Shown here piece after piece: positions 18,734 through 28,320 of a stretch of DNA of 64,000 nucleotides. Within the stretch, counting starts at the first letter, position 1. The number at the start of each line of letters is the position of its first letter. A program made the translations under genes and the position numbers. This stretch comes from Cryptosporidium bovis (lineage: Eukaryota; Apicomplexa; Conoidasida; Eucoccidiorida; Cryptosporidiidae), in contig VHIT02000050.1 in the NCBI GenBank assembly GCA_009768925.2, positions 1 through 64,000 on the forward strand, read 5' to 3'. Under the pieces are notes generated by a model that was not told where the DNA came from, did no database searches, and saw nothing but the letters and a program-made list of their open reading frames with translations.

Positions 18734-19549
18734 ATGGAGTTCTTTAGGTCTGTGGGGTGTGGGATCTCTGAGTTGTTGACATGTTATTTTCTACTCTCAG
18801 CATTGATGGTGATTTTCTCCTGTATTTTCTGCAGAGTAGGCTCGCTAACTGTTCATGGAAAATTGAATTTTAAAGCTTCTGGTTTGATTAATGGAGAAAA
18901 GACTGTGGCTTATGCACTATTAAATAAAATTTCTAAGATTAGTGTGAGTAAAAGTCTTTTTTCACATTTTTATCTTGTGGGTATATTTACTACACTTTGT
19001 TTTATCTATATTAAGCCAACTAGTTACAGAACTATTCTATTCCTAGTACACGTACTTAGAAGATATCTTGAGGAAAAAATTATTTGCATTCACAATACAG
19101 AATACAGTGAAATGAACGTTTTTGTGTATTTGTATGGCCTGTCATATTATATTGCCATACCAACAATGATATATTCGATTCCGGAATTATCAAGAAAGAC
19201 TGCAATCTATCAGTTTTCTCTCTTTGTTCTTTTCTCAGCATTGCAGATTGAAAGTCACATTGCTCTATCTGACATCAGAAGAAATAAAGGGTTGAAGTAT
19301 GGAATCCCATATGGCATGCTATTTAAATATGTAAGCTCCCCGCACTACCTCTGTGAAATATGTATATACACCTCATTATTTTTCGATGTATTTATTGATT
19401 TTAAATATGTACATGTCATGGCCGCACTTGCCTACATTGTATTATGTATGTCTATAAATGCTGTAAGAACTCATAACTGGTATCTGGAGCACTTCAAAAA
19501 TTCTTACGTTATCCTCAGACGTAAGGTTATTGTCCCTTTTTTATTTTAG
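18734..19549 (+). CDS. Polyprenol/polyprenal reductase, SRD5A3/DFG10 family
   Basis: 271 residues, all-membrane with about six hydrophobic segments. The C-terminal half is diagnostic of steroid 5-alpha-reductase family 3: FSHFYLVGIF, then VLRRYLEEKI, HIALSDIRRNKGLKYGIPYG, MLFKYVSSPHYLCEICIY and the closing KVIVPFLF. Family members act in dolichol synthesis at the ER (saturating the alpha-isoprene unit, acting on polyprenol-derived polyprenal), supplying the lipid carrier for N-glycosylation. That fits the many sequon-bearing secreted proteins in this window. The N-terminal third is weakly conserved, as usual. Its stop codon overlaps the tail of the convergent giant ATPase gene by nine bases. 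Confidence 0.87.
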   Translation: MEFFRSVGCGISELLTCYFLLSALMVIFSCIFCRVGSLTVHGKLNFKASGLINGEKTVAYALLNKISKISVSKSLFSHFYLVGIFTTLCFIYIKPTSYRTILFLVHVLRRYLEEKIICIHNTEYSEMNVFVYLYGLSYYIAIPTMIYSIPELSRKTAIYQFSLFVLFSALQIESHIALSDIRRNKGLKYGIPYGMLFKYVSSPHYLCEICIYTSLFFDVFIDFKYVHVMAALAYIVLCMSINAVRTHNWYLEHFKNSYVILRRKVIVPFLF

Positions 19550-22500
19550 TTCATTGCTAGTTGAAAGTATCATTTGTAGACCTCCTGCCTTCCATTTCCC
19601 ATGTGGATTTTTAATGATTTTATATACAACACCTTCATTCGAGTCATTGAGTCTTACGCCCGAAATTAATAGGATCCAGTAATCACTGTGACGTTCGGCA
19701 AATTCCCACTCATTACTGGTGATGTGAAAGTTGTCTTTGTTTCTGTTAGATGATGATTTAACCTCAATATAGATTTTGTAACCCTCTGACCCATTTTCAG
19801 GGTTAGTGAAAGTCATTAATAAATCATACGGCAATCCTGTCTCTTCATTCTCATTGACCCAAAATATTACGAGTTGTCCTTGTCTTACTTGACTCTCATA
19901 TTTATTTAGTAAGTAATGATATCCTAGCTCCTCTCCCTTTCTACCTATTTCTTTTAGAATGGTTTTAATTCCGCCTCTGTCCGCCTCAAACCTAGATTTA
20001 TTACTACTGAATTCTCTAACTCCCAATACCCTTTGTTCTTTATCAGTATAATAATCTGGAAACAATAAGTAATCAATATCTATCTTACACTCATTTAAAT
20101 CATACTCCAGTTTTTTAATACATTTATTCAGACTTTTTTCAATATTCACTTGATCGATCGTATTTAAATTATCAAATAAATTTAAAATATTATTTGCAAT
20201 TATAAAGCAATTCAAATTCAGATAACTTTCCTCAAAAAACGAATTAACAAATAGAAGTAGACTTAATACTATGTCCCTCCTTTCTTGGTTTGAAGTTATT
20301 TTTGAAGGGTGAATAGAGTATAATGACTTCGTTTCACTATCAAAGAAACTCTTAGATTCAAATGTAAATGACAGGAACTTCATATTTAAATTAGAATTTA
20401 AAATATTTATTTTGCCATCTATTAACCTCCTCCAATCTTTTTTGGAAACCACATTTGTTCCATTTCTCATGAATTCTTCAAAAAGAGGCCCAAGAAATTT
20501 CGAAATAAAATCCGAGTAAAATAAACTCCCACTGCTACTTGTACAAGTCTTTATCTCACTTACGTTAATTGTCACATTTTGAGAAAAAAGAGAGTTCCAA
20601 CCACCAAACCAAATTCCGGTGTAATCTGGAATGTAATCGGACCTGATGAACAACGAGAAGTAAGGTGACCAAATTATATTTTTCGCGGAAAATTGTTTAC
20701 AATGAAATAAATAATAAAAATAAGGTGAGCTAGAGAACAAAAATTCATTCTTATTTTTCTTGATGTAATCGTATTTTATCCATTTAAAGTGCTCTGAATC
20801 TTTTACAAAAACTGGTATGTGGAGAATGGATCTAATCTTGTCAAATTTGAAATTAATTAACTTTGAAATAGCACTTGAATACGTATATAATTCGTTTGAG
20901 GAAGTAGAAATTAAATCATTATTATCGAATAGACTACGGAGCCACAAAATAATATGTCTGTCAGTTGGTTTCCATGAGACTTGATGTTGTTTAACAAAGA
21001 AATTAAATAAATCGTGTAAAGAAGAACTAAGGCCATATGTATTTTTAAATACAAATGAGAGTGAAAACTCATCAGGAATTATTTTTCTGTCATCTTCCCA
21101 AAATAAGTCATTCAAAGATTTCCAAATTACTTTTTTGTTCTTTTCAAATGGAAAAATAAGATCGTCTCGGTTGAAAATACATCGTATTTTTTTCCCCCTT
21201 AGTAAATGAACAATTCCATCAATTAAATGAAGATAATCATCAATATCAAATTTATCCTTGTTAATAAGATTAATATAATCTGTGTTCTTATTTCTAATGG
21301 AATTTAATAATAACAGTAGATAATCAATATCTATGTTAATATATATATCTAATGCCTTTTCAACAATGAGCAAGTCAATATTATCTTTTGGGTGAATATA
21401 TAGAAAATTAACAACTCTTGAAATTACTTCAATAATATCAATCGTTTGAAAGATAGTCAATTTCCTGGAAGGAGAAAGACCTTTGAATATGAATTTATTC
21501 TGAAAAATTGATACTGAGGCGAAAAGAGGGTAATTTGTAAACTGAAGGCAAGCAAATGATTTATAATTAAAATTTAAACCCTTTAATTTCCAAAAAACTT
21601 TGATTACATCCCAATGATTTTGAAATAAATTGTATAAATTGCAACTAGTTGACAGTAATAAGTGTTTCAAGGTAGTGTTATTACTGTGTTTACCTTCAAG
21701 TTCATTCATTAAGGAAGATAAAACATCTATTCCTGAGCAAAAATAGTCGTATGTTTCTCCATTATCCTTAATTACTTCATTTAAATTTTTTATGTGCACT
21801 TCAAGTGTAGCATAATCAAATAAACAATATTTTTTGTATATTTCTACTACATTAGAGATGTTATTCTTATTTACTTTCAATTCATTGAAACAAAAAGGTA
21901 TCACTGACAATCCAAATAAAGAGAAAAATGTATTCCACATTTGTTTACTACCATATTCAATATACTTCGGACTCAGTGTTTCAAAAAAAATTGTGTATGA
22001 GCAGCTGATACAAGGATCAAAATTAAATAATTCAGTGATATTATCAGATATATTCGGTTTCGAATCTTCATTAAACAATACAAATGACTTTGAGAGAGGT
22101 AATATTCGATCATCTGAATTTACAACAAGTACTTCTTTCGAAACAACCTCCTGATTTTTAATTGCAACCTTAGCAACCATTGCTGTATAATAAATTAATT
22201 CATCTGGGTTCAATTCTACCTTTGATAAATTTTCCAGGATAATATTAATATATTCTGAAGATTCTATATAATATGGGCCAATGAAATTAATAAAATTAAT
22301 GACTTTATTGTAAGACAGTTCATTTTCAGAATAATCTCTTAATTCATTCAGAAATTCATTTTTCACAAAGTATATATCAAGTTTTGGTATGCTTGTAAAG
22401 TTATTATTCGATAGAAATAATTGTTTTTTGTTTGTTTCTGGTTTTAAGTATTCAACATATTGGTCATTATCAGTTATTAGCATCGGTAATTGCTGTAATT

Positions 22501-25500
22501 TTAATTTAAATTTATCCGAATCGTTAGTATTTGCAATGTGGTCCTCGAGGAGGAGAAATAAATTGAAGTACCATTTATTGCTTCTACCAAAGTATGAAAA
22601 ATCACGAATTAAACCGTGTAAGATGTCAACTAACATTCCCACATTAAATTCATGTACTCCTAAATCCTGTAAGACTAACCTTTGCCTAGTATCAATTAAA
22701 TAGTTGTGTATGAGTTGTCTTCCACAGTATCTAGTTAGTAAGTATGAAAGTTCATTAATATTTGGGAATAATTTCAAAAAATATTTGTATGATGACTTTG
22801 TTTTGTCTATAAACACAGAATTCCTTGGAAATGTTAGAGTGCCATTCACAGTAAATACATATTTTCTAAAATACAGTCCTTTAATGATTTCATTTACTAT
22901 TGGTGAAAAAAATGGATCAATAAGATCATTCTTTGAAGGTAATAAATTAATGAATGATTTTTTTAACAATGGAAAATTATCCAGATCACACCATATTTGT
23001 ATTGACGACAATACAGCATTCGTAATATTGTCTCGGACAAAATTATTCCACTTTGAGTCATTAGAAATAGACTCCCTAGAAGTTGTTAATTCAAAGTCGG
23101 CATTAATCAAAAATTTAAATCCAAACTCTTTAATTGGCAAAAAGGAATATACCTTTGCATTATTTGTGATGCATATGCCATCAAATGAGTTATTGTCCTT
23201 AGACAATTCAACACCTATTGATATTATTGGGCTCCTGTTTGAGTCAGATAGTATTTTTGGTTTGTTTTCGTAGTATTTCTCCAGATTAAATCTAACAATT
23301 AGAAATTTTCTTATTGTTTCACTTTCAGTCTCTCTCGACCTTCTCTTTTTTCCATCTGATAAATCAGATAAATAAATTTTTCTCCTTATTTTTGTTAATA
23401 TTAATTCGTCCGAAGTGTTTTTTTCATGTTTTGTAATAATAGTAACATTATTCTTATCGACGATTTTAATCTTTTTCAGATTATTTGTAAAAAGAAGTAA
23501 GTCATCCTCAACTTCCGCCTTCCTTAGCTCTTTAAATGAACTTTTGGAAGGAAGCCAAATTTTTGTTTGATAATGTGAAAATTCAAACTCGAAATTTGAT
23601 TGTTGAGTATGTAATGGAACAATAGAATTAATGTCATCATTAACCCATTCCGGAAAAATATAGGCACCACTATTTGATTTAGAATTAAATTTTATATTAA
23701 AACCATTACTAAAAATATATGGAGTATCTGTAATTGAAAATACGCTCTTAAAACCAATACCAAAACGACCTATTTTTTTATATGATTTCTTCGAGCTATT
23801 ACCTATGTTACATACAGATTCAATATCATTTTCACTAAACCCTACTTCATTATTGAGTATTAATACACCATCTGGATAGTAAACAAACACGATTGATGGC
23901 AACTTTCCAATGCAAGAACAGTATTCATTATCATCGGCGTTTTGAATCAACTCGCAGACATAATGTTGTATTTCCGAATACAAATTCAAAGATAAATTTT
24001 TGCAAGATTGTTCGATAATCTTGGAAAAATTTGCAATGATTTCAGGACATAAGCTTGAAAATCCAAACCTTTTACGTTGTATGTAAGATATAAATGAACT
24101 TCTTTCTAATTCATTAACTTTTTTAGAAATACATTTTTGACAAGTACCAACATCGATATGAGTTTCATCTTCTATTGACTCGAAATTCAAAGGGAAAAAT
24201 ACGTTCTTAAATATACTCTGTTCAATTGTTAAATCATCAATTGTGGCGTCAATATTGTATATTTTGTGTTTTAGGTCCTTCAGCACGTAATTTGGGATGA
24301 TTTGTATGAGATTATTTAACGGGAACCATGAAGATTTTTCAAAAAGTTTCAGTAATAATAATTCAAGTCCCTCTTCGTTCAGTGGTACAATATTCTTCAA
24401 TGGATAAATAACATGTTCCCAAACATCTATCATAAATATTGGTGGGCAAATCTCTAGAATTGAAATAAAAAATTTATCGAACCCCAAAACCAGTCCTTCA
24501 TTCTCAGTAATATCATTTAGAAATTGCTCTTCCGTAAAAAATGAAGTAAAACCATTCAGACTATTCCCCTGAACACAACCACCAATGAAATAATTAATGG
24601 TATTCTTCGCATCACAGTTTATAATAGATCTAACCATGCTAGAATAATAATTATATACCGTGATATTCCTCCCATTATTCGGTTTTTTAATTTTATAAAT
24701 ACATATTTTATTATCGAATAAAGAGGATTCGATTGCATCCCTGCAAAATATTCTATTTGAGTAAGAAAATCTGACAAAAAAAAAATCGACTAATTTCTCC
24801 AATTCCATCATATCCTCAATAAAATCTCCGAGATCGCCGAAAATAACGTTCTTGCCTGTAGAGAACCAAAGTAAATAATCATATAAATTGATCAATATTG
24901 GCGCAGAATATATTATATTTATTACATCATCCTTGGAAACATTGCTTATTTCATGTATTCCAGGTTCATTTCGAGTCTTACCCTGCAACTTAAGTGTTAT
25001 GGCATCGATAATAAGTGGATTAAAAGAGTTATTCCTTGAAACCACTAATTTATCAAGTATCATTTTATTTTCAATACCAATAAACTCTAGTGAAACTCCG
25101 AATACCTCGAATAAAATTAAATCCATATCCAAGCTGAACTCTTGGTTACCCGTCATTTGATATCGCTTCAAAATTCTTGCAACTTTTTGTATAAACCTCG
25201 AAAAATTAACATTCTCGCTCTTTTTCGTTCCAAAATTGAGTTTGTTAACACTCAATACAAGATCAACATCATTGGTGTTCAGAACCTTAACAATATTTCT
25301 TATAATGATATCTTTATTTTTTGCAGTTAGCTCGTTACCTTTGATTAATCTTAGAAGAAAATTAACAAAAGATATTTGTTTTTTCACTTCTACCTCATTT
25401 AGTGACAATTTTTCCAAATCCAAAAAAAACTCTACTGGAGAAGAATATTCTTTATTACTAATCTTAGAAAGTAATAAATTAATTGATTCTAATAATTTTT

Positions 25501-26023
25501 CGAGAGAAATGTTGTCCCTTGCCAATTGCGAATTTTTAATTGAATTAAAAAAGGTCTGACTTTCAGTCTTTATTAAATAATGTCTCCACGAAATGGAACT
25601 CAATGCTTTTAATATAGAAATAATAACTCTTTTGTGCTTTTTCTTGAACTTGGAACAATTTAACTCTGTCACATCCAATATATCATTCAATTTGAAATGC
25701 CTGTTTACAGACCGTAGCAAAAGAATCTGGTGATTTTCAGCCTTGTCCACGCAATTTGATAGAGAATTCTTCACATTTGTTTCATTTATCAGTTTAAAAA
25801 TGCTAAACAATTCATGACTGTACCTGTTACGAAACTTATGTGCTATTGCCCTAATATGAGAGCACAATGACCTATCTTTTCTTGGGCATGAACACTCAAA
25901 AAAAAGCATATCGACGATTCTCTGATCACTACTAAGCGATAATACATTGTAAATGTCAGGGTCATCTTTACACGGAATAATTCCTAATGGATGTTGACAA
26001 ATAATATCCACCTTCTTTTCCAT
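19541..26023 (-). CDS. SWIM zinc finger + GHKL (HSP90/sacsin-type) ATPase + NO VEIN C-terminal domain giant protein
   Basis: 2160 residues, single exon. (1) Residues 42-57 hold C44-x-C46-x7-C54-x-H56, a SWIM-type zinc finger. (2) Residues about 670-870 carry a GHKL ATPase: the N-box ELIQNADDN at ~691, then ILNNEVGFSENDIESVCNIG and GRFGIGFKSVFSITD at ~755, the same set as in sacsin and plant NO VEIN. (3) Residues about 2020-2150 match the NO VEIN C-terminal domain (DUF3883): GRKGEELGYHYLLNKY, PYDLLMTF, YKIYIEVKSSS and ITSNEWEFAERHSDYWILL. The D...EVK arrangement resembles the PD-(D/E)XK nuclease core, but nuclease activity is not shown for this domain. The ~1150 residues between ATPase and C terminus are helical and unrecognised. 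A nuclear or chromatin role is possible (plant NOV is nuclear). It is divergent from YKT6 with a 75-base spacer. Confidence 0.85.
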   Translation of the reverse strand: MEKKVDIICQHPLGIIPCKDDPDIYNVLSLSSDQRIVDMLFFECSCPRKDRSLCSHIRAIAHKFRNRYSHELFSIFKLINETNVKNSLSNCVDKAENHQILLLRSVNRHFKLNDILDVTELNCSKFKKKHKRVIISILKALSSISWRHYLIKTESQTFFNSIKNSQLARDNISLEKLLESINLLLSKISNKEYSSPVEFFLDLEKLSLNEVEVKKQISFVNFLLRLIKGNELTAKNKDIIIRNIVKVLNTNDVDLVLSVNKLNFGTKKSENVNFSRFIQKVARILKRYQMTGNQEFSLDMDLILFEVFGVSLEFIGIENKMILDKLVVSRNNSFNPLIIDAITLKLQGKTRNEPGIHEISNVSKDDVINIIYSAPILINLYDYLLWFSTGKNVIFGDLGDFIEDMMELEKLVDFFFVRFSYSNRIFCRDAIESSLFDNKICIYKIKKPNNGRNITVYNYYSSMVRSIINCDAKNTINYFIGGCVQGNSLNGFTSFFTEEQFLNDITENEGLVLGFDKFFISILEICPPIFMIDVWEHVIYPLKNIVPLNEEGLELLLLKLFEKSSWFPLNNLIQIIPNYVLKDLKHKIYNIDATIDDLTIEQSIFKNVFFPLNFESIEDETHIDVGTCQKCISKKVNELERSSFISYIQRKRFGFSSLCPEIIANFSKIIEQSCKNLSLNLYSEIQHYVCELIQNADDNEYCSCIGKLPSIVFVYYPDGVLILNNEVGFSENDIESVCNIGNSSKKSYKKIGRFGIGFKSVFSITDTPYIFSNGFNIKFNSKSNSGAYIFPEWVNDDINSIVPLHTQQSNFEFEFSHYQTKIWLPSKSSFKELRKAEVEDDLLLFTNNLKKIKIVDKNNVTIITKHEKNTSDELILTKIRRKIYLSDLSDGKKRRSRETESETIRKFLIVRFNLEKYYENKPKILSDSNRSPIISIGVELSKDNNSFDGICITNNAKVYSFLPIKEFGFKFLINADFELTTSRESISNDSKWNNFVRDNITNAVLSSIQIWCDLDNFPLLKKSFINLLPSKNDLIDPFFSPIVNEIIKGLYFRKYVFTVNGTLTFPRNSVFIDKTKSSYKYFLKLFPNINELSYLLTRYCGRQLIHNYLIDTRQRLVLQDLGVHEFNVGMLVDILHGLIRDFSYFGRSNKWYFNLFLLLEDHIANTNDSDKFKLKLQQLPMLITDNDQYVEYLKPETNKKQLFLSNNNFTSIPKLDIYFVKNEFLNELRDYSENELSYNKVINFINFIGPYYIESSEYINIILENLSKVELNPDELIYYTAMVAKVAIKNQEVVSKEVLVVNSDDRILPLSKSFVLFNEDSKPNISDNITELFNFDPCISCSYTIFFETLSPKYIEYGSKQMWNTFFSLFGLSVIPFCFNELKVNKNNISNVVEIYKKYCLFDYATLEVHIKNLNEVIKDNGETYDYFCSGIDVLSSLMNELEGKHSNNTTLKHLLLSTSCNLYNLFQNHWDVIKVFWKLKGLNFNYKSFACLQFTNYPLFASVSIFQNKFIFKGLSPSRKLTIFQTIDIIEVISRVVNFLYIHPKDNIDLLIVEKALDIYINIDIDYLLLLLNSIRNKNTDYINLINKDKFDIDDYLHLIDGIVHLLRGKKIRCIFNRDDLIFPFEKNKKVIWKSLNDLFWEDDRKIIPDEFSLSFVFKNTYGLSSSLHDLFNFFVKQHQVSWKPTDRHIILWLRSLFDNNDLISTSSNELYTYSSAISKLINFKFDKIRSILHIPVFVKDSEHFKWIKYDYIKKNKNEFLFSSSPYFYYLFHCKQFSAKNIIWSPYFSLFIRSDYIPDYTGIWFGGWNSLFSQNVTINVSEIKTCTSSSGSLFYSDFISKFLGPLFEEFMRNGTNVVSKKDWRRLIDGKINILNSNLNMKFLSFTFESKSFFDSETKSLYSIHPSKITSNQERRDIVLSLLLFVNSFFEESYLNLNCFIIANNILNLFDNLNTIDQVNIEKSLNKCIKKLEYDLNECKIDIDYLLFPDYYTDKEQRVLGVREFSSNKSRFEADRGGIKTILKEIGRKGEELGYHYLLNKYESQVRQGQLVIFWVNENEETGLPYDLLMTFTNPENGSEGYKIYIEVKSSSNRNKDNFHITSNEWEFAERHSDYWILLISGVRLNDSNEGVVYKIIKNPHGKWKAGGLQMILSTSNELK

Positions 26024-26061
26024 TTCAATACCTTTATATTGTTATTTATAAAGAACCTTAG

Positions 26062-26067
26062 AGCGCG
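26062..26067. promoter_or_regulatory. AGCGCG element in the 75-base NOV-like/YKT6 divergent promoter
   Basis: The whole spacer between the two divergent starts is 26024-26098. Its only GC-rich island is GAGCGCGTC, which contains an E2F-type GCGC core. It could serve both genes. Confidence 0.3.
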
Positions 26068-26098
26068 TCAATTTAAATCATTCGCCTTCGAACTTAAA

Positions 26099-26935
26099 AT
26101 GAAAATATTTTCTATTTTTATTTGTAAGGATACATATAATGGAGATGTCAAACTTATTTCATCTTGCTTTAATCTATCAAGGTATGACTTGTTCAAGTTT
26201 ACATTTTTTTTACACTTTTAACAAATGCCAGTTTTGCATTTCTTGAGCGTAACGCAATTAAGGAAATATTAACTTTTATTGTGAAATCAATAACGCCTAA
26301 GGTAAGTCAATATTAAGTGTATATTTTTATTCTAATTTTTTTAATAGTTGGATGTTGGGAAAAGAGAAATCATTTCCCATGACAAGTTCCTTATTTTTTC
26401 TTTTAAATGGGTTGACGGTACTACAATATTAATTGCATGTGATAGAGAATATCCTTCAAGGTAATTTTCTGCCTTCAATTACTTTGTTATTCATTTTATA
26501 AATAAAGTAGGTCCGCATTTTCTTGTATTAATGAATTGTATAGTGACTTATACAAAAGTTACTTAAATATCGAAATAGCTGATATAAAAGAACAAATTCA
26601 CATAAAAGAAATGCAAGATTACCTAAGAAAATACAAAGTAAGTAAAAAAATATTCGATAGTTATGAAAACTTCTCTTTAGAATCCACTTTTCTCGGACGC
26701 TATTTTTGAGTCACAAATGAAAGTTGAGAAGGCATCAGTAAGTTCATTCCTTTTCTCTTTTCTAACTTCTATAACAATTTTCAAGGAGGCAATGCATATT
26801 TCATTAAGGTCTCTATTAGATAGAGGTGAAAATATTGATATTTTGCTTCAAAAAAGTCAAGACCTGTCCGATTATTCAAAAAAATTGTTTAAGACTTCAA
26901 AAAAAACCAACAAGTCCTGTTGTAATTTACAATAA
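26099..26935 (+). CDS. YKT6: R-SNARE YKT6 (longin, C-terminal CC motif), six exons
   Basis: Six exons: 26099-26181, 26232-26301, 26348-26460, 26511-26637, 26681-26737 and 26786-26935. Introns are 43-50 bases with GTAAGT, GTATGA or GTAATT donors; all phases join in frame to 199 residues (human YKT6 has 198). Exons 1-4 encode the longin domain: MKIFSIF start, NLSSFAFLERNAIKE at the exon 1/2 join (human: VSSFSFFQRSSVQE), and ACDREYPSR before exon 4. Exons 5-6 encode the SNARE motif, with EAMHISLRSLLDRGENIDIL and the central Arg of an R-SNARE. The C terminus is KSCCNLQ, with the two adjacent Cys that in YKT6 are prenylated and palmitoylated. YKT6 works in ER-Golgi, endosomal and vacuolar fusion. 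No single frame covers it, so frame-based calling sees only the last exon. Confidence 0.93.
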
Positions 26936-26966
26936 TTTAAAAATCACAAATTCATGCTGACATGTG

Positions 26967-27021
26967 AGTTTGCATGTATTTTTTTTAATGCTGCCTGTAG
27001 GCTTTAGTTTGCATGTGCATG
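26967..27021 (+). promoter_or_regulatory. Paired AGTTTGCATGT elements (AP2-like TGCATG) upstream of membrane-protein gene
   Basis: An 11-base direct repeat AGTTTGCATGT occurs at 26967-26977 and 27006-27016; the second copy runs into another GCATG. TGCATG is the core of an ApiAP2-bound motif in apicomplexans. It lies 60-115 bases before the ATG at 27083. Function is inferred. Confidence 0.45.
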
Positions 27022-27082
27022 AATTTTTTAAAACTTGAAATTGAATTTATTTATCTGAAATAATAGAATTTGGTATTTAGAA

Positions 27083-28236
27083 ATGTTCTTTAAAGTAAAG
27101 CAGTTGAATGAGCAGAAACCTACTGCACCAGCCAGCCCGACAATTGCACCTGTTTGCGATACAAATTTACCTAGTACAGTGACAGATGAAGTTGCAAAAG
27201 TATTATACTTTGGTTTTGGTAGTTTTTTAGCAGTTTCATTAATTGCTCTGGCAGTCCTTCAAGTAAATATTAATTCGGTCTGTGACAAGGTACGTTTTTA
27301 TACATTTTAAGCTTAGTATATGTTAATCACGTTTGATACATAAGAACCTTGATGAAGTGAACGGTCTTTCTGCATTACTTTCACTATTTATGGCATTATT
27401 GTGTTCAATTATTTCATTCGTTCCATCTCAAAGAGATATAATCACAAAGGCATTTAAATACTATGAGCTTCCTTCTTATAAAAAAGAATCACTTTGGTCA
27501 TGGATAAATATTGGTTTATTCATTCTCATTCCTACTTTGGTAGTTATTCACGATGGTAAGGTTAATAACCTAAATTTTATTTTTAATTGTTATCACTTTA
27601 TTCAGTTGGTGGTTTTATTGCCATCTCTGAGAGTAACACATGCAAGCGTACTGCCCCAGGTTTATTTATTGGTTAGTTTTTTTCCCTTACTTTCAATTAT
27701 GTCAAACCTAACAAATTTTAGGAACATCAATCGTGCTAAGTTTTCAACTTCTGATAATATTGATGCTAATGCTGGCTCTCTTTTACTCAAGAATGATGGA
27801 TCTAATATACTCATTACCGTCTTTTAACATTGATTTAATATCGGAACTACATGTGACACTTAAAGCTAAGAAACTTCTGTTATTAATATTTGACAGTATA
27901 TGTCCTTTATTTGGGCGAATTACCAAAGTATTAAAAAAGGAATACATACTAAGTAAGATAAAAGAAACTTACTTCAATATTATCTGTAAATTCATGGAAA
28001 TTGTAAATAATATCTTTAATTGTATCTCAATCAAAATTCCAGGGATCTTGAAGTCGAGAACATCAATTTTAAGGTCGAAAATCCAGGACTTTTTGGAGAG
28101 TATAAGGGCCTGCAATTTATTAGATTCAATCAAGAACATAAATGAAAACATTTCTATTAGGTGTAAATCAACAATTAAATATATCAAAGAAAACGTTACA
28201 GGTAAGTTCCATTCCGAGGCAAAACGAAAGACTTAA
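27083..28236 (+). CDS. Multipass membrane protein, four exons, function unknown
   Basis: Exons 27083-27289, 27345-27555, 27606-27671 and 27722-28236 join in frame to 332 residues. Intron 1 (GTACGT) must end at a TAAG acceptor, because the better TTAG at 27316 would lead straight into a stop; introns 2 and 3 end in CAG and TAG. A Pro/Thr N terminus is followed by about four membrane segments (near residues 42-62, 80-98, 120-137 and 160-185). A helical Lys-rich tail of ~140 residues follows, with repeated short Ile/Lys motifs (SKIKET, SRTSILRSKIQDF). A conserved-looking loop (SNTCKRTAPG) lies between TM3 and TM4. I do not recognise the family. Exon 3 is only 66 bases; its donor could alternatively lie 13-16 bases earlier. 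Confidence 0.7.
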
Positions 28237-28320
28237 CTATGTATAAAAAAATAGGATTTGATTATGAATCTCTGCCACTATTGCCTAAATAAATTATTAA
28301 ACAGTACTGAAAAATATTCT

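Noticed and set aside
26182-26221. Read-through of YKT6 exon 1
   Set aside because: The longin strand is restored only by removing the 50-base intron.
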